Origin: SKPT01 sp040905445
GTDB taxonomy: Bacteria; Planctomycetota; Phycisphaerae; Phycisphaerales; Phycisphaeraceae
Direction: 5' to 3'
Assembly (NCBI GenBank): GCA_040905445.1
Contig: JBBDRN010000009.1
Location: forward strand, 1 to 54,050
Length of the DNA: 54,050 nt
Made by a program: the position numbers and the translations under genes. This document shows positions 15,882 through 25,130 of the stretch, piece by piece (positions within the stretch are counted from its first letter, which is position 1; each line of letters opens with the position of its first letter). Under the pieces are notes generated by a model that saw nothing but the letters and a program-made list of their open reading frames with translations, was not told the DNA's origin and did no database searches.

Positions 15882-18800
15882 TTACGCCGCGCCCGTCAGC
15901 ACCGGCAGGGGCACCGACGTCGTGTCGCCCGCCTTCGGCTCGTCGCTGGGGTCGTACGACTCCGGGTCGGTGTCCAGCAGCGTTTCGCCCTTGCGCTGCG
16001 CCGCCTCCATCTTCGGGTAGCGCACCTCGCGGAAACCCGTGACCGGCTCCGGCGTCGAGAGGATCGCCAGCCAGCGCTGGTAGTCGCGCTCACCGTGCCA
16101 GTCGAGCTGGTCGACGAGCTGCGCGTACCAGTCGCGGAACTCGCGCTCGCGCCGGTGCCACTGTGGCAGCAGCTTGCGGAGGAACCCGCAGCCCGCCATC
16201 GCGCGAAGCTGCCAGTCGCGGCTTTTCCACTCGAACCGGATCGTGCGCCCGAGGACTTCGAACTCCGGGCGGTTGTGATGCTTGTAGAGAATCTTGTCGC
16301 CGCGCTCCGGGTTGACGTTGAACCGCCTGCGGTCGCGCTTGTACTTTTCGGGGCTCGTGAGCATCGCAGCCGTGTAAACCTCGTCCTTGATCAGCATCAC
16401 CTTGGCAAGGTTCCACACGACGGCGCGCGTGATCGCGTAGCCATGCCGGGCATCGTCCTTGTGGAAGGTGTCGACGAGGCGGTTGCAGTATTCGCGGGCG
16501 TAGTCGATGCCGCCCCAGATGACGCAGTCGTAGGCGCGGATGATGACGTCGCGCATCAGCTCGTCCTCGACGCGCAGGCCGCGCGTCGCACGGAAGGTCT
16601 TTTTCATCAGCACGCGATACTGGCGTGCGAGCTGCTCGCCGCGGCGCCCTCGGTACCAGGCCTGCAGCGTGTTGATCTTGCGGCGCAGGCACTTGCGCGC
16701 CGACTCGTACTGCCGCTGCGGCTCGACGACGAACAGGTCCGGCCGCACGGCGATCTTGCGCCCGATGTGGAAGGCGCGGATGTTGCGGTCCGCCTGGTCG
16801 CGGGTGATGGTGCGGATCGCCTTTTCGATCGCCTCCGGGTGCAGGGGCATGTAGCCCTTCTGGAACGCGATGCCGAGCATCATGATGTTGGCGTAGAGCT
16901 TGGTGTCCAGCACGCGCTCGCACAGGTCGCCGACGTTGAACGCCGTGTAGTTGCCCGCCACCGTGTGCTCGCGCAGGCTGCGCTCCAGCTCGTCGACGGT
17001 GAAGTCCTCGCGGCCCATGAGGCTGAGGATGGTCGGCGTCTTGGCGGTGTTGACCACGGCCGTCGTATGCCCCGCCGACGCGACGCGGTAGGGATGCTGC
17101 GGGTCGATGGCGCGCACAGCTTCGAGGATGTCGACGCCGAGCAGGAGGTCGGCTTTGCCATAGGGAATGAGGGGGGTCGTGAATTTCGAATTTCGGATTT
17201 CGGATTTCGGACTTCGGCCATGGCCGTTGCTCTCCGCCGACTGCAGACTGCCGTCTGCCCCCTGCCCCCTGCTGTACACGAGCTGCGAGAACACGCCGCC
17301 GTTGCGGATCGCCAGCCCCTTCTTGTCGAGGAACTGCACCTCGTAGCCCATCTCGTGCCCGGCGAGCACGAGGATGCCAGTGGCTGTGCCGATGCCCATG
17401 CCGCCCACGCCGCAGAGGTAGCAGCGCCACGTCTCCTGCTCCGCGTGGATCGGCGGGCGCGGCGGCGGCAGGTCGTCGAGGTCCACATGCACGTCCCCCA
17501 TGCGCTCCGGCTGCCTGCGCAGGATCGTCACCTCCTCGAAGCTCGGGCACGCGTGAATCCGCTGGCACGCCCCGTCGTTGACGCACCACGAAAAGTCGGT
17601 CTGAATCTTCGGCCCGTAATCCGTGTCGTTGACCTTCAGCCCCGGGCAACCCGTCTGGTTCGTGCACTCGAGGCAGAACTCGCACACCTCCGTCGCCACG
17701 TTCATGTGCGTCTTGCGCGCGAGGTATCCCTTTTCCTTCGCCTCGGCCCGCTCCGCGCGCTTGATCCGCCGCTGGCTCGTGATGCCGCACTCCTTGTCCG
17801 CGATCACGATCTTCACCCCGTTCGCCAGCAGCGTACGCTCCAGCAGCTTGCGGTACCGGTTGCGATCCGACGGGTCGATGCGCACGATCCGCACGTCGCG
17901 CTTCACGGCCTTGGGCACCATGCCCTGAACGATGCGCTCGATCTCCAGCGGGTTCATCTCGTTGCCTGTCAGGTCCAGCTCGATGCCCGAGTGGCCCTGG
18001 TGGCCGGTCATCGCCGTCGTCTTGTTGTCCAGGATGATGTAGGTGATGTCCTGGGCGTTGTAGATGCTCTGGCTGATCGCCACCTGCCCGCTGTGGTAGA
18101 ACGTGCCGTCGCCCATGAACACGAGCTGCTTGTTCTCGATGAACGGGTCGACGCCCGCCCCCGTCGCGCCGCCCAGGCCCATGCCCGAGTAATTGTGCAT
18201 CAGCGGCTTGGTGGGCTCGAACATCAGCATCGTGTAGCAGCCCGTGTCGCCGTGCGCCACGAGGTCCACCGGCTTGCGCTTGTGCTCGCGCAGCATGTAC
18301 TCGGCGTCGAGCAGATCCCGGCGCAGCTCCAGCAACACGCTTGACGAGTCGCGATGCGGGCAGCCCGGGCAGAACGTCGGCGTGCGCGACGGGATGCGCA
18401 CGTCGTACCGCGCGGTCGCGGCCAGGCGCTCAAGCTCGCCGCTCAGCCGCCCGTTGGTCAGCTCCGCCGGCAGACCCGCCTGGGCGCGGATAAGCGGGAT
18501 GAGGCGCTCCATCAGCAGCGACGGGTTGAGCCCGCGCGTCTCGGGGATCGGCGCCAGGTCGTCGGGGAATCGCTTGCCGTAGACGCGCGTCTTAAGCTCG
18601 CCCGTCTGGCGCAGCGGGTCGATGATCTCCAGCACCTGCCGCTCGACGAAGCCTCGCCGCTCCTCGACGACGACGATCTGCCCGCACTGGCGGGCGAACT
18701 GCAATACCAGCTTCTCGTCGACCGGGTAGCACATGCCCAGCTTGAGGATCGGCAGCCGCCCGGCGAGACCCATCTCCGCCAGTGCGTGGGCGAGGTAGGC

Positions 18801-19625
18801 GTAGCCGGTGCCCGACGCGATGAACCCCAGCGGCACGGTCTCGCCGCGCTGCGGGCCGTGCACGATGCGGTTGACGCCCAGTCGACGGGCCTCGTCCTTG
18901 ACGGCCGCGAACCGCTCGTGCAGCGCTTCCTCGCGCTTCCACGACCGTGGTGGCAGGAGCACCGTCTGGTCCAGGTTCGGCTCGATGTCCTGCTCGTACG
19001 AGAGCGACCGCTTCTGATGCTCGCTCATCTCCGGGAAATGGTTCTCGTAGCAGGTGACCGTCCCGCCGCCGTCCGCGGTGGTGACCGTCATCCCGTAGCC
19101 GATGTAGATCTGCCCCGCGCGCCCGATGCGGAACGCCAGGTCGACCCAGTCCTTGACCTCCTGCGGGCAGCAGGGCTCGATCATCGGCAGGCGCACGTGC
19201 TCGGCGAGGAAGCGCGAGTCGGCGGGCACCTGGGTTGAATCGCTCCACGGGTCGTCGCCGACGATGATCAGCCCGCCCGAGCCGTCCCGCGTCCCGGCGA
19301 GCACGCCCAGCGCCAGCGCGTCGGCGGCGACGTGCAGCCCGACGCTCTTGAAGCAGGTGATCGCGCGCCCGCCGACCATCTGCGCGCCGTTGACCATCGC
19401 GACGGACAGCGCCTCGTTGGTCGCCATTTTTGCGACCATGCCGCGCTCGCGCAGCAGCGGGCCGATGGACTGGAGCGTGTCGAAGAAGCCGGCGACCGGC
19501 GAGCCGGGATAGCCGGTGAACAGGTGCACGCCCCCGGGCGTTTCCAGCGCGCCTTTGACGAGCAACTCGGTCCCGTTAAAGATCGCCTGTCCCGTGTTCT
19601 GGTTGAACCGTGGGTCTGTCTTCAT
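15882..19625 (-). CDS. Fused indolepyruvate:ferredoxin oxidoreductase
   Basis: A 1247-aa single-chain enzyme that oxidatively decarboxylates arylpyruvates to aryl-acetyl-CoA, reducing ferredoxin and using TPP. The start was placed at ATG 19625 (MKTDPRFNQ); the upstream frame is unlike the family. An N-terminal PFOR pyrimidine domain is followed by the TPP site GDGTFYHSG...ILDNKTTAMTG (residues about 500-560), a cysteine-rich Fe-S segment near 640-680 (CEFCLECTNQTGC, then CVNDGACQRIHAC), a gamma domain (GVGGMGIGTATG) and a C-terminal region like DUF6537. Residues about 783-816 are an in-frame insertion of intergenic-type repeat sequence between QLVYSR and PLIPYGKAD. A strong promoter lies 180 bases upstream. 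Confidence 0.92.
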   Translation of the reverse strand: MKTDPRFNQNTGQAIFNGTELLVKGALETPGGVHLFTGYPGSPVAGFFDTLQSIGPLLRERGMVAKMATNEALSVAMVNGAQMVGGRAITCFKSVGLHVAADALALGVLAGTRDGSGGLIIVGDDPWSDSTQVPADSRFLAEHVRLPMIEPCCPQEVKDWVDLAFRIGRAGQIYIGYGMTVTTADGGGTVTCYENHFPEMSEHQKRSLSYEQDIEPNLDQTVLLPPRSWKREEALHERFAAVKDEARRLGVNRIVHGPQRGETVPLGFIASGTGYAYLAHALAEMGLAGRLPILKLGMCYPVDEKLVLQFARQCGQIVVVEERRGFVERQVLEIIDPLRQTGELKTRVYGKRFPDDLAPIPETRGLNPSLLMERLIPLIRAQAGLPAELTNGRLSGELERLAATARYDVRIPSRTPTFCPGCPHRDSSSVLLELRRDLLDAEYMLREHKRKPVDLVAHGDTGCYTMLMFEPTKPLMHNYSGMGLGGATGAGVDPFIENKQLVFMGDGTFYHSGQVAISQSIYNAQDITYIILDNKTTAMTGHQGHSGIELDLTGNEMNPLEIERIVQGMVPKAVKRDVRIVRIDPSDRNRYRKLLERTLLANGVKIVIADKECGITSQRRIKRAERAEAKEKGYLARKTHMNVATEVCEFCLECTNQTGCPGLKVNDTDYGPKIQTDFSWCVNDGACQRIHACPSFEEVTILRRQPERMGDVHVDLDDLPPPRPPIHAEQETWRCYLCGVGGMGIGTATGILVLAGHEMGYEVQFLDKKGLAIRNGGVFSQLVYSRGQGADGSLQSAESNGHGRSPKSEIRNSKFTTPLIPYGKADLLLGVDILEAVRAIDPQHPYRVASAGHTTAVVNTAKTPTILSLMGREDFTVDELERSLREHTVAGNYTAFNVGDLCERVLDTKLYANIMMLGIAFQKGYMPLHPEAIEKAIRTITRDQADRNIRAFHIGRKIAVRPDLFVVEPQRQYESARKCLRRKINTLQAWYRGRRGEQLARQYRVLMKKTFRATRGLRVEDELMRDVIIRAYDCVIWGGIDYAREYCNRLVDTFHKDDARHGYAITRAVVWNLAKVMLIKDEVYTAAMLTSPEKYKRDRRRFNVNPERGDKILYKHHNRPEFEVLGRTIRFEWKSRDWQLRAMAGCGFLRKLLPQWHRREREFRDWYAQLVDQLDWHGERDYQRWLAILSTPEPVTGFREVRYPKMEAAQRKGETLLDTDPESYDPSDEPKAGDTTSVPLPVLTGAA
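17175..17277 (-). repeat. Intergenic-type repeat tract read in frame within the oxidoreductase gene
   Basis: On the minus strand the tract has two parts. One is a run of GAAATCCGAAAT-type units (17181-17215, encoding SPKSEIRNSKF). The other is a CTGCCGTCTGCCCCCTGCC-type tract on the plus strand (17248-17266). Both kinds of tract normally lie between genes in planctomycetes, and the second recurs between genes at 19986-20005 with one extra C. Here they keep the frame and add about 34 residues in the gamma domain. Confidence 0.75.
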
Positions 19626-20066
19626 GGCCGATGCTTCTGGGCCTGGGTGCGGCCGGGTGTCGGCGGGTCGGTAACGCGCCGGGCGGCAGGACGGCGGGGT
19701 GGCGGGGCGCGGCGGGGTGAGCCACAGCAAGCCAACCTCCTCGGCCAACGGCTACGCGGACGCAACCGGGGCGCGCGGCCCCGGACGGCTCCCCTCGCGG
19801 TGGATCGCCCCCATTATAGATGCGCCACGCCCATCGCGGCAAAGGTTTTCCCAGCTTCGCACCATCACGACGACCTCCAACCCGATCAGACCCCTCACCC
19901 CCCCCAACCCATTACTCGGCTGCCCCGCTCGCGCCACGCCACATCACACCCTCCCCCACCCCCGGCCCCCCGCCGTCTTAACCCCCTGCCGTCTGCCCCC
20001 CTGCCCTGCTACGATTCACGCTGCGAGACCCCTTTACACACATCCCCCGCGAGGGAGTAAGCCTTG
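19626..20066. other. Divergent intergenic region, no gene
   Basis: 441 bases between the oxidoreductase and aldo/keto reductase starts. It holds a GTGGCGGGG motif (19699-19707), the oxidoreductase promoter (19813-19842) and a CCGTCTTAACCCCCTGCCGTC-type tract (19971-20008). I see no coding potential and no clear promoter for the rightward gene. Confidence 0.6.
19813..19842 (-). promoter_or_regulatory. Sigma-70 promoter for the indolepyruvate oxidoreductase gene
   Basis: On the minus strand, -35 TTGCCG (19842-19837) and -10 TATAAT (19818-19813) with an 18-base spacer. The transcript would have a 5' leader of about 180 bases. Confidence 0.6.
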
Positions 20067-20996
20067 ATGCATTATCGGACGCTCGGTAGCACAGGCCTTA
20101 ACGTCTCCGTCATTGGCGTCGGCACCTGGCAGTTCGGCGGCGAGTGGGGCCACGACTACACCCAGCCCGAGGTCGACGCCGTCTTCGACGCCGCCCGCGA
20201 CGCGGGCATCAACCTCCTCGACACCGCCGAATGCTACGGCGACCACCTCTCCGAGCAACTCTGCGGCCAAGCGATCGCCCGCGACCGCGACAAGTGGGTC
20301 GTCGCCACCAAGTTCGGCCACAAGTTCCAGGGCCACCTCGAACGCACCGAGCCCCGCCAGCCCGAGGACATCGCCGAGCAGCTCGAAGACTCGCTCAAGG
20401 CGCTCGGCACCGACGTCATCGACCTTTACCAGTACCACTCCTACGCCAGCGACGAGTTCTTCGACGACGACGTGCTCGCCCTGCTGCACAAGGCCCGCGA
20501 CGCGGGCAAGATCCGTCACCTCGGCAACTCCGTGCGCGACCACGAGGACCAGCACGAGCAGGTGGCCGCCGCCCGCGAGCGGGGCCTCCAGGCCGTCCAG
20601 ATCGTCTACAACCGCCTGCAACGCCGCCCCGAGGAGTTGGGCACCTTCGACCTGTGCCAGGCCCATGACCTTGGCGTCCTGGTGCGCGTCCCGCTGGCGA
20701 GTGGCTTTCTGTCAGGCAAGTACACGGCCGAGGCCCGCTTCGCCGACTCGGACGTCCGCTCGCGGCGCAACGCTCAGCAGATCGCGGACGTGGTGGAGAA
20801 GGTGCGCAAGATCAAGAAGGAGGAGGTGCCCGCCGACGTGCCGATGGCCCGGTGGGCCCTGGCGTGGTGCCTCAAGCATCCGGCGGTGACGTGCGTGATC
20901 CCCGGGTGCAAATCCCCCGAGCAGGTAAGCGACAACGCCGCCGCCGCCGACCTGGTCGAGCCCGGCCATCCGCAGGCGGCCGATCAGCCGGGGTAG
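20067..20996 (+). CDS. Aldo/keto reductase
   Basis: A 309-aa NADPH-dependent reductase of the AKR barrel family. The catalytic tetrad is visible: D and Y in LLDTAECYGDHLS (residues about 52-58), K in VVATKFGHKF and H in DLYQYHSYAS. The C-terminal cofactor region includes VIPGCKSPEQV. GAGGGAG at 20051-20057 favours ATG at 20067; a TTG three bases earlier is the alternative. The substrate is unknown; members of this subgroup act on sugars, aldehydes or ketosteroids. The stop codon is followed directly by three GTGGCGGGG units that fill the gap to the convergent recX. Confidence 0.92.
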   Translation: MHYRTLGSTGLNVSVIGVGTWQFGGEWGHDYTQPEVDAVFDAARDAGINLLDTAECYGDHLSEQLCGQAIARDRDKWVVATKFGHKFQGHLERTEPRQPEDIAEQLEDSLKALGTDVIDLYQYHSYASDEFFDDDVLALLHKARDAGKIRHLGNSVRDHEDQHEQVAAARERGLQAVQIVYNRLQRRPEELGTFDLCQAHDLGVLVRVPLASGFLSGKYTAEARFADSDVRSRRNAQQIADVVEKVRKIKKEEVPADVPMARWALAWCLKHPAVTCVIPGCKSPEQVSDNAAAADLVEPGHPQAADQPG

Positions 20997-21029
20997 GTGG
21001 CGGGGCCGGTGGCGGGGCGGTGGCGGGGG
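20997..21029. repeat. Three GTGGCGGGG units between convergent genes
   Basis: GTGGCGGGG occurs three times, with CCG and CG linkers, filling the whole space between the TAG of the aldo/keto reductase and the TGA of recX. The same nonamer forms the arms of the palindromes at 2741, 9146 and 38864. Confidence 0.7.
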
Positions 21030-21683
21030 TCAGAAGGGGGCGTCGTCGTCGCCCTCGACGCTCTGCAGGGCCTGCCTGATCGTGTCGGCGTCGAACCCCC
21101 GCCGCGCGAGCACGCCGTAGAGCCGTCGCCTGCGGGTCGCCGGGTCGAACCGCGCCAGCGATGGCCAGCGCTTGCGTGCCAGCTCCACCGCCGGCCCAAC
21201 CTGGTCGGCCTCGGCAAACGCCTCGCCCACCACCCGCTCCGCCATCGCGCGGTCCACCCCCTTCTGGGCCAGCTTCTGCCGCAGCAGCATCGGCCCGGCG
21301 GGCTTGCGAGCCAACTCCTCGCGGATGAGTGCCCGGGCGAACGCCTCATCATCGACCTCGCCACGGTCAGCCAACCGCTCGACGACGCGCTCACACGTCT
21401 CGGAGCCGTGCCCCCGCCGGCGGAGCTTCTGCACCAGCTCGCTGCGGCTCTGCGCCCGGCGGGCGAGCAGGCGCAGGGCGTCGCGCATCGCCTTGTCCTG
21501 GCCCGCGGCGTCGGCGACGCGCTGGGCCAGCGGCTCGTCCCACGCCTGCCCGACGGCGAGGGCGAGCTCTTCGAGCCGGCTCCAGGACAGCGTCGCGACG
21601 ATCCGCCGCCCGACGCGCACGCTCGCCCGCGACGGGTCGTCGCGGTTGGGCGTGATCGCGGTGATGCTGGCGGGGGTGGGCAT
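21030..21683 (-). CDS. recX: Regulatory protein RecX
   Basis: A 217-aa protein with the RecX three-helix repeats. The first is ALRLLARRAQSRSELVQKLRRRG (residues about 75-97, quoted in part), followed by RLADRGEVDDEAFARALIREE and QKLAQKGVDRAMAERVV. RecX binds RecA filaments and limits or modulates recombination and SOS induction. The start at ATG 21683 (MPTPASIT) matches the usual N-terminal beta region; the frame runs far upstream antisense to the next gene and is not coding there. recA is not adjacent. Length is within the upper normal range. Confidence 0.88.
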   Translation of the reverse strand: MPTPASITAITPNRDDPSRASVRVGRRIVATLSWSRLEELALAVGQAWDEPLAQRVADAAGQDKAMRDALRLLARRAQSRSELVQKLRRRGHGSETCERVVERLADRGEVDDEAFARALIREELARKPAGPMLLRQKLAQKGVDRAMAERVVGEAFAEADQVGPAVELARKRWPSLARFDPATRRRRLYGVLARRGFDADTIRQALQSVEGDDDAPF

Positions 21684-21863
21684 GCGGCGATTGTACCGGC
21701 GCGCGGGCCCCGGCCGCGGCAGGCGACCTGTTTGACAGCGCGTGGGCCGGCTGATAGGGTCGGGCCCTTGGTGGCTTAGTGCCGGTGTGTGCTGATGTTT
21801 CGTTCGTCCCATCGGCCGCCGCCGACGCCTTCCAACCAGGTCTGTGAGTCGGAGAGCAAGCCC

Positions 21864-22913
21864 ATGATACTTAGCCGACGTGTGCCCGACGCCCTGGCGA
21901 TGTTGATCGCCGTCGCGCTCGGGTTGATCGCCGGCTCGCCGGCCCTGGCACAGGACGCCCCGCAGCTTCCCACCGCCATCATCACCGCCGAAAGCCTCAC
22001 CAACCAGCAGCAGGGGACGATCGACGCCTTCGTCACCCATCGCACCGCCCAGCTCGTCGACGGCGAGCCGCTCGAGGTGTCGCAGGCCCGGCGGGACCTT
22101 TACGAGCCCTTTCAGGTTGACGGCGCGACCGCCGCGTTCCTCGGTTACCACCGCGACACCATCGCCTCCCGGCTCGACGCCGCGTTCGCCAGCGACCGCG
22201 TGCTCGTCCGCCTCAACGCGATGATCCTCATCACGCGGATGCCCGGGCGGGTGCCCGAGGCGCTGATCGACGCGGGGCTCGACGACTCGAGCCCCGCCGT
22301 GCGCTACTGGGCGGCCCGGGCGGTGCGCGAGGTCGCCACCGCCGGCGGGCTCGGCGCCGGGCAGCAGCAGGCGATGCTCAACCGCCTGACGGGCCGACTG
22401 GAGGCCGAGGACGCCACCGCGGTGGTGGAACAGCTTTTCGTGGCGCTGATCGCGCTGCCCGTGGACGTGGGCGCTCAGCCGCTGCTGGAGTCGATCAACC
22501 ACCGCGTGAGCCTGCACGCGGAGCGTCCGGGCAGCTCCGTGCAGCCCGAGCGTGCGGCGATGCAGGAGCTGTTTCGCCAGCTCCTCTCCGCCGGGTCCAA
22601 CAACCCGCCCCGGGCGGCGATGCGGCAACTCTCCCGGGCGGCAGTTCGGTACATGGACCTGCTGGCCACGGCCCTGGAAGCCGACGCCGTCGAGGAGCAC
22701 CGCCAGCAGCAGTACGCCGACACGATCGCCCTGGCGGACCACCTGCTGCGGACGCTGCACGCCGAGCTCGGCGGTGGCGGGTCCGTCCCGGCGGCGGTGA
22801 CCGACGCAGTGGGCGACGCCGACTGGGCGACCGTCCGCACGGCCGCCCAGCGCTGGCGCGGCCTGTTGCAGCAGGCGCCCTACAACTTCAGCGAGGACGA
22901 CCTGGGCGTGTAG
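21864..22913 (+). CDS. Exported alpha-helical repeat protein of unknown function
   Basis: A 349-aa protein with a signal peptide (MILSRRVPDALAMLIAVALG, cleavage near LAQ-D). The rest is alpha-helical with a HEAT-like stretch at residues about 110-160 (DDSSPAVRYWAARAVREVA). The start at ATG 21864 follows GGAGAG; an earlier ATG at 21789 would place the signal peptide internally. No enzyme motif is visible. The gene is divergent from recX and is followed after 55 bases by a membrane-protein gene that may be co-transcribed. HEAT-like exported proteins usually bind other proteins; nothing more specific can be said. Confidence 0.8.
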   Translation: MILSRRVPDALAMLIAVALGLIAGSPALAQDAPQLPTAIITAESLTNQQQGTIDAFVTHRTAQLVDGEPLEVSQARRDLYEPFQVDGATAAFLGYHRDTIASRLDAAFASDRVLVRLNAMILITRMPGRVPEALIDAGLDDSSPAVRYWAARAVREVATAGGLGAGQQQAMLNRLTGRLEAEDATAVVEQLFVALIALPVDVGAQPLLESINHRVSLHAERPGSSVQPERAAMQELFRQLLSAGSNNPPRAAMRQLSRAAVRYMDLLATALEADAVEEHRQQQYADTIALADHLLRTLHAELGGGGSVPAAVTDAVGDADWATVRTAAQRWRGLLQQAPYNFSEDDLGV

Positions 22914-22968
22914 CCGCGGCCCCCTCCTTCACCACCGCGCCGTCCCTTCCGCAATAAGGGGACCGGAC

Positions 22969-23598
22969 ATGTTCGACGGCTGGGCAACGATCAAGCTCGA
23001 TCACGACGACGGCCGCACGCTGACGCTGGTCCGACCGACCAACCAGCGTCTGCTATCTCTGACCTTTGCCGTCGCTGGACTCGGCATCCTTGAAGGGGCG
23101 GGATGGCTCGGCTACGCGCTCGGCTTCCCCGGTGGGCTGATCGCCATCGCGGTCGCCGGCATCGGGCTTGTCTTCGTCATCGTTGGGCTCTGGTTCGCCC
23201 TGCTGCGCGTCAGCTACATCGCCGACGGGGTGACCCGCGAACTCCGGTTGCGCCGGCGAGTGGCCATGGGCGTGCTGAACTGGGAGCGGGAAACGGCATA
23301 CCGCGCCGACGAACTCGAATTCATCGCGGAAGGCCAGGCGCTGGCGATCCCCGATCCAAGCAGCTCCGGCGAAAAGCCGCGCTACGAAGTCTGGGTCCGC
23401 CCCGCAAACGCCAACGCTCGCGCGATCCAGCTCGGCGAGTCGGGCGACCGCGACTACGTGCGCGACCTGGGCGAGCGGATCGCCGATCGGCTCGGCATAT
23501 CGTGGAAGCCCGACACGCCGGCGCACGACCCGGAAGAGCTTCAGAAACTGCTCGACCCTTCATCGGGCAACAACACACCCACTCCGCGCAGCGGCTAG
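22969..23598 (+). CDS. Small membrane protein of unknown function
   Basis: A 209-aa protein with two adjacent membrane helices at residues about 28-46 and 50-72 (GGLIAIAVAGIGLVFVIVGL). They are flanked by an N-terminal beta-rich segment and a soluble C-terminal domain of about 130 residues containing RYEVWVRPANANARAIQLGE. This resembles PH-like membrane proteins of unknown role, but I cannot assign a family. AAGGGGA at 22957 or so gives a good start. A dimeric hairpin element begins 22 bases after its stop. Confidence 0.75.
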   Translation: MFDGWATIKLDHDDGRTLTLVRPTNQRLLSLTFAVAGLGILEGAGWLGYALGFPGGLIAIAVAGIGLVFVIVGLWFALLRVSYIADGVTRELRLRRRVAMGVLNWERETAYRADELEFIAEGQALAIPDPSSSGEKPRYEVWVRPANANARAIQLGESGDRDYVRDLGERIADRLGISWKPDTPAHDPEELQKLLDPSSGNNTPTPRSG

Positions 23599-23620
23599 AG
23601 CGCGTTCGATCCAACCGCGG

Positions 23621-23708
23621 GTGCCACTGACAAGGCCGTCCTCGGTCTTGTCAGTGTTGGTTGCAATTCGCACTGACAAGCTCCGCGGACTCCGCTTGTC
23701 AGTGGCAC
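23621..23708. repeat. CACTGACAAG dimeric hairpin element (copy 1)
   Basis: Two hairpins, CACTGACAAG...CTTGTCAGTG at 23625-23656 and 23671-23704, are enclosed by a 14-bp outer inverted repeat (GTGCCACTGACAAG). The second hairpin loop reads CTCCGCGGACTCCG. An inverted copy is at 29614-29705. It lies between convergent genes. Confidence 0.8.
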
Positions 23709-23745
23709 TCCACCCGCTACGAATGGGTTGGAGGCGATCTAACGC

Positions 23746-25005
23746 CTACCCAATCACGCTCTTTTTCTTCTTGCCCGCGAGGTAGCTCTCGATGATCGTC
23801 GAGCTCAGGTCCTCGCTGGTGCAGTAGTACGCCATGCCGCGCGTCAGGCGCGTCATGCGGTCGACGAAGCCGACCCAGTCCATGCCCCAGTAGTCCTCGA
23901 TCAGCGCGAAGGTGGCGATGCGGATGCCCTGCTGCTGGCACTGCAGCGCTTCCTTGAGCGTCGCCGTGGCCGTGCGCTCGTTGGGCGGGTACAGGAGATA
24001 CAGCATCTCGCCCTCGGTGGGCGCGGCCATGTTGGGCTCGGCGTGGGCAGTGGGCTGGCCATCGGTGATGATGAAGATCTGCTTGTTGGCCGCGCCGCGC
24101 CGCGCGAGCATCTGCCGCGCCAGCCGCAAGCCGAGCTGCAGGTTCGTGAAGTGCAGCGGGATCTGGTCCTGGTTCTGCTGCGCCTGCGCCAGCGGCACAC
24201 GCAGCCGCACCTGGTAGTCGCGCAGCGAGATGGGCTTGGGCATCACGAGCGGCATGTCGCGCTCGAGGATGCGCTCTGCCAGCGTGAAGAACCCCACGAA
24301 GTCGATCGTGTCCTGGGGGAAGCGCTGCTGGACCAGCTCCGCCATCCCCAGCGCCACGCGCTTGGCCTGGTAGAACCGGCCCCAGCGCATCATCGAGCCC
24401 GACTGGTCGATCAGCAGCGCCGTCGCGCAGTCGGCAGCGCCCTCGGTCAGGTGCAGCTCGAAATCATTGGCGTTGATGTGCACCGGCAGCGTCGGCCCCC
24501 CCGCCACACTCCCCGCCGCACTCCCCGCCACGCCCGAGGCGTCGCCCGCCTCCCCCGCCACGCGCCGCTCGGCGACCTGCCGCGCGACCGCGTTGCGCAT
24601 CGTCGCCGCCAACTCGATCTCGCTGAGCGGGTCGCCATACTCGTAAGGCTTGGTGCCCTCGACGCGCTCGCTCGTGCGGCCGGGGTCGTCCGTCGGGTGC
24701 CCGTCCTTGTTGCCGCGTTGCATCCCCTGGAAGATCTCCAGTAGCGCCTTGTGCCGGATCCCCTTGACCATGCGCGGCGTGAGCTTGAGGCTCTTTTTGC
24801 CGTTCTCGTCCTCCGATTCCTCGAGCAGCCCGGCGTCGATCATGTCCTGGATGTACTGCTGCTCGGCGTCGCCCTCGAGCTTCTGCATCGCGTCGAGCGC
24901 CTGCTGGCCGTACTGCATGATGAACTGGGCGACCTTCGCGTCGGGGAACAGCGCGTCTGGCCCCTGGAACGGCTGGCCGTCAAACTCGGAATATTGAAAC
25001 TTCAT
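23746..25005 (-). CDS. VWA-domain protein (CoxE-like)
   Basis: A 419-aa cytoplasmic protein. The C-terminal half is a von Willebrand A domain with an intact metal site: DQSGSM (residue about 202), a threonine region and TDGQPTA. Its N-terminal 140 residues are helical and acidic, and an Ala/Gly/Val linker (residues about 155-170) is encoded by CCCCGCCAC-like units. VWA proteins of this type often pair with MoxR AAA ATPases as metal-dependent chaperones, but no MoxR gene is next to it. The end KKKKSVIG is strongly basic. The start ATG at 25005 lacks a strong ribosome-binding site. Confidence 0.88.
   Translation of the reverse strand: MKFQYSEFDGQPFQGPDALFPDAKVAQFIMQYGQQALDAMQKLEGDAEQQYIQDMIDAGLLEESEDENGKKSLKLTPRMVKGIRHKALLEIFQGMQRGNKDGHPTDDPGRTSERVEGTKPYEYGDPLSEIELAATMRNAVARQVAERRVAGEAGDASGVAGSAAGSVAGGPTLPVHINANDFELHLTEGAADCATALLIDQSGSMMRWGRFYQAKRVALGMAELVQQRFPQDTIDFVGFFTLAERILERDMPLVMPKPISLRDYQVRLRVPLAQAQQNQDQIPLHFTNLQLGLRLARQMLARRGAANKQIFIITDGQPTAHAEPNMAAPTEGEMLYLLYPPNERTATATLKEALQCQQQGIRIATFALIEDYWGMDWVGFVDRMTRLTRGMAYYCTSEDLSSTIIESYLAGKKKKSVIG
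24499..24535 (-). repeat. Tandem 12-bp units in the VWA gene linker
   Basis: Three units of CCCCGCCACACT type on the plus strand encode an Ala/Gly/Val/Ser linker. The unit matches the intergenic tandem at 37033-37080 and the arm nonamer of the palindromes at 2741, 9146 and 38864. Confidence 0.6.
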
Positions 25006-25130
25006 AACGGCCTCGCAGGGGGAAAGTGGACGTGCCGGAAGGTTGCGCCGACCCTCATATGGTTGCGCGCCGCGGCGGCCGCGTCCAGTGGTTTTCTTGA
25101 GGTCGACTCCTACCCCCCCTCCGGAAGGCC

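Noticed and set aside
21684..22760. N-terminal extension of recX to 22760
   Set aside because: It would run antisense through the exported helical-repeat gene; RecX similarity begins at 21683.
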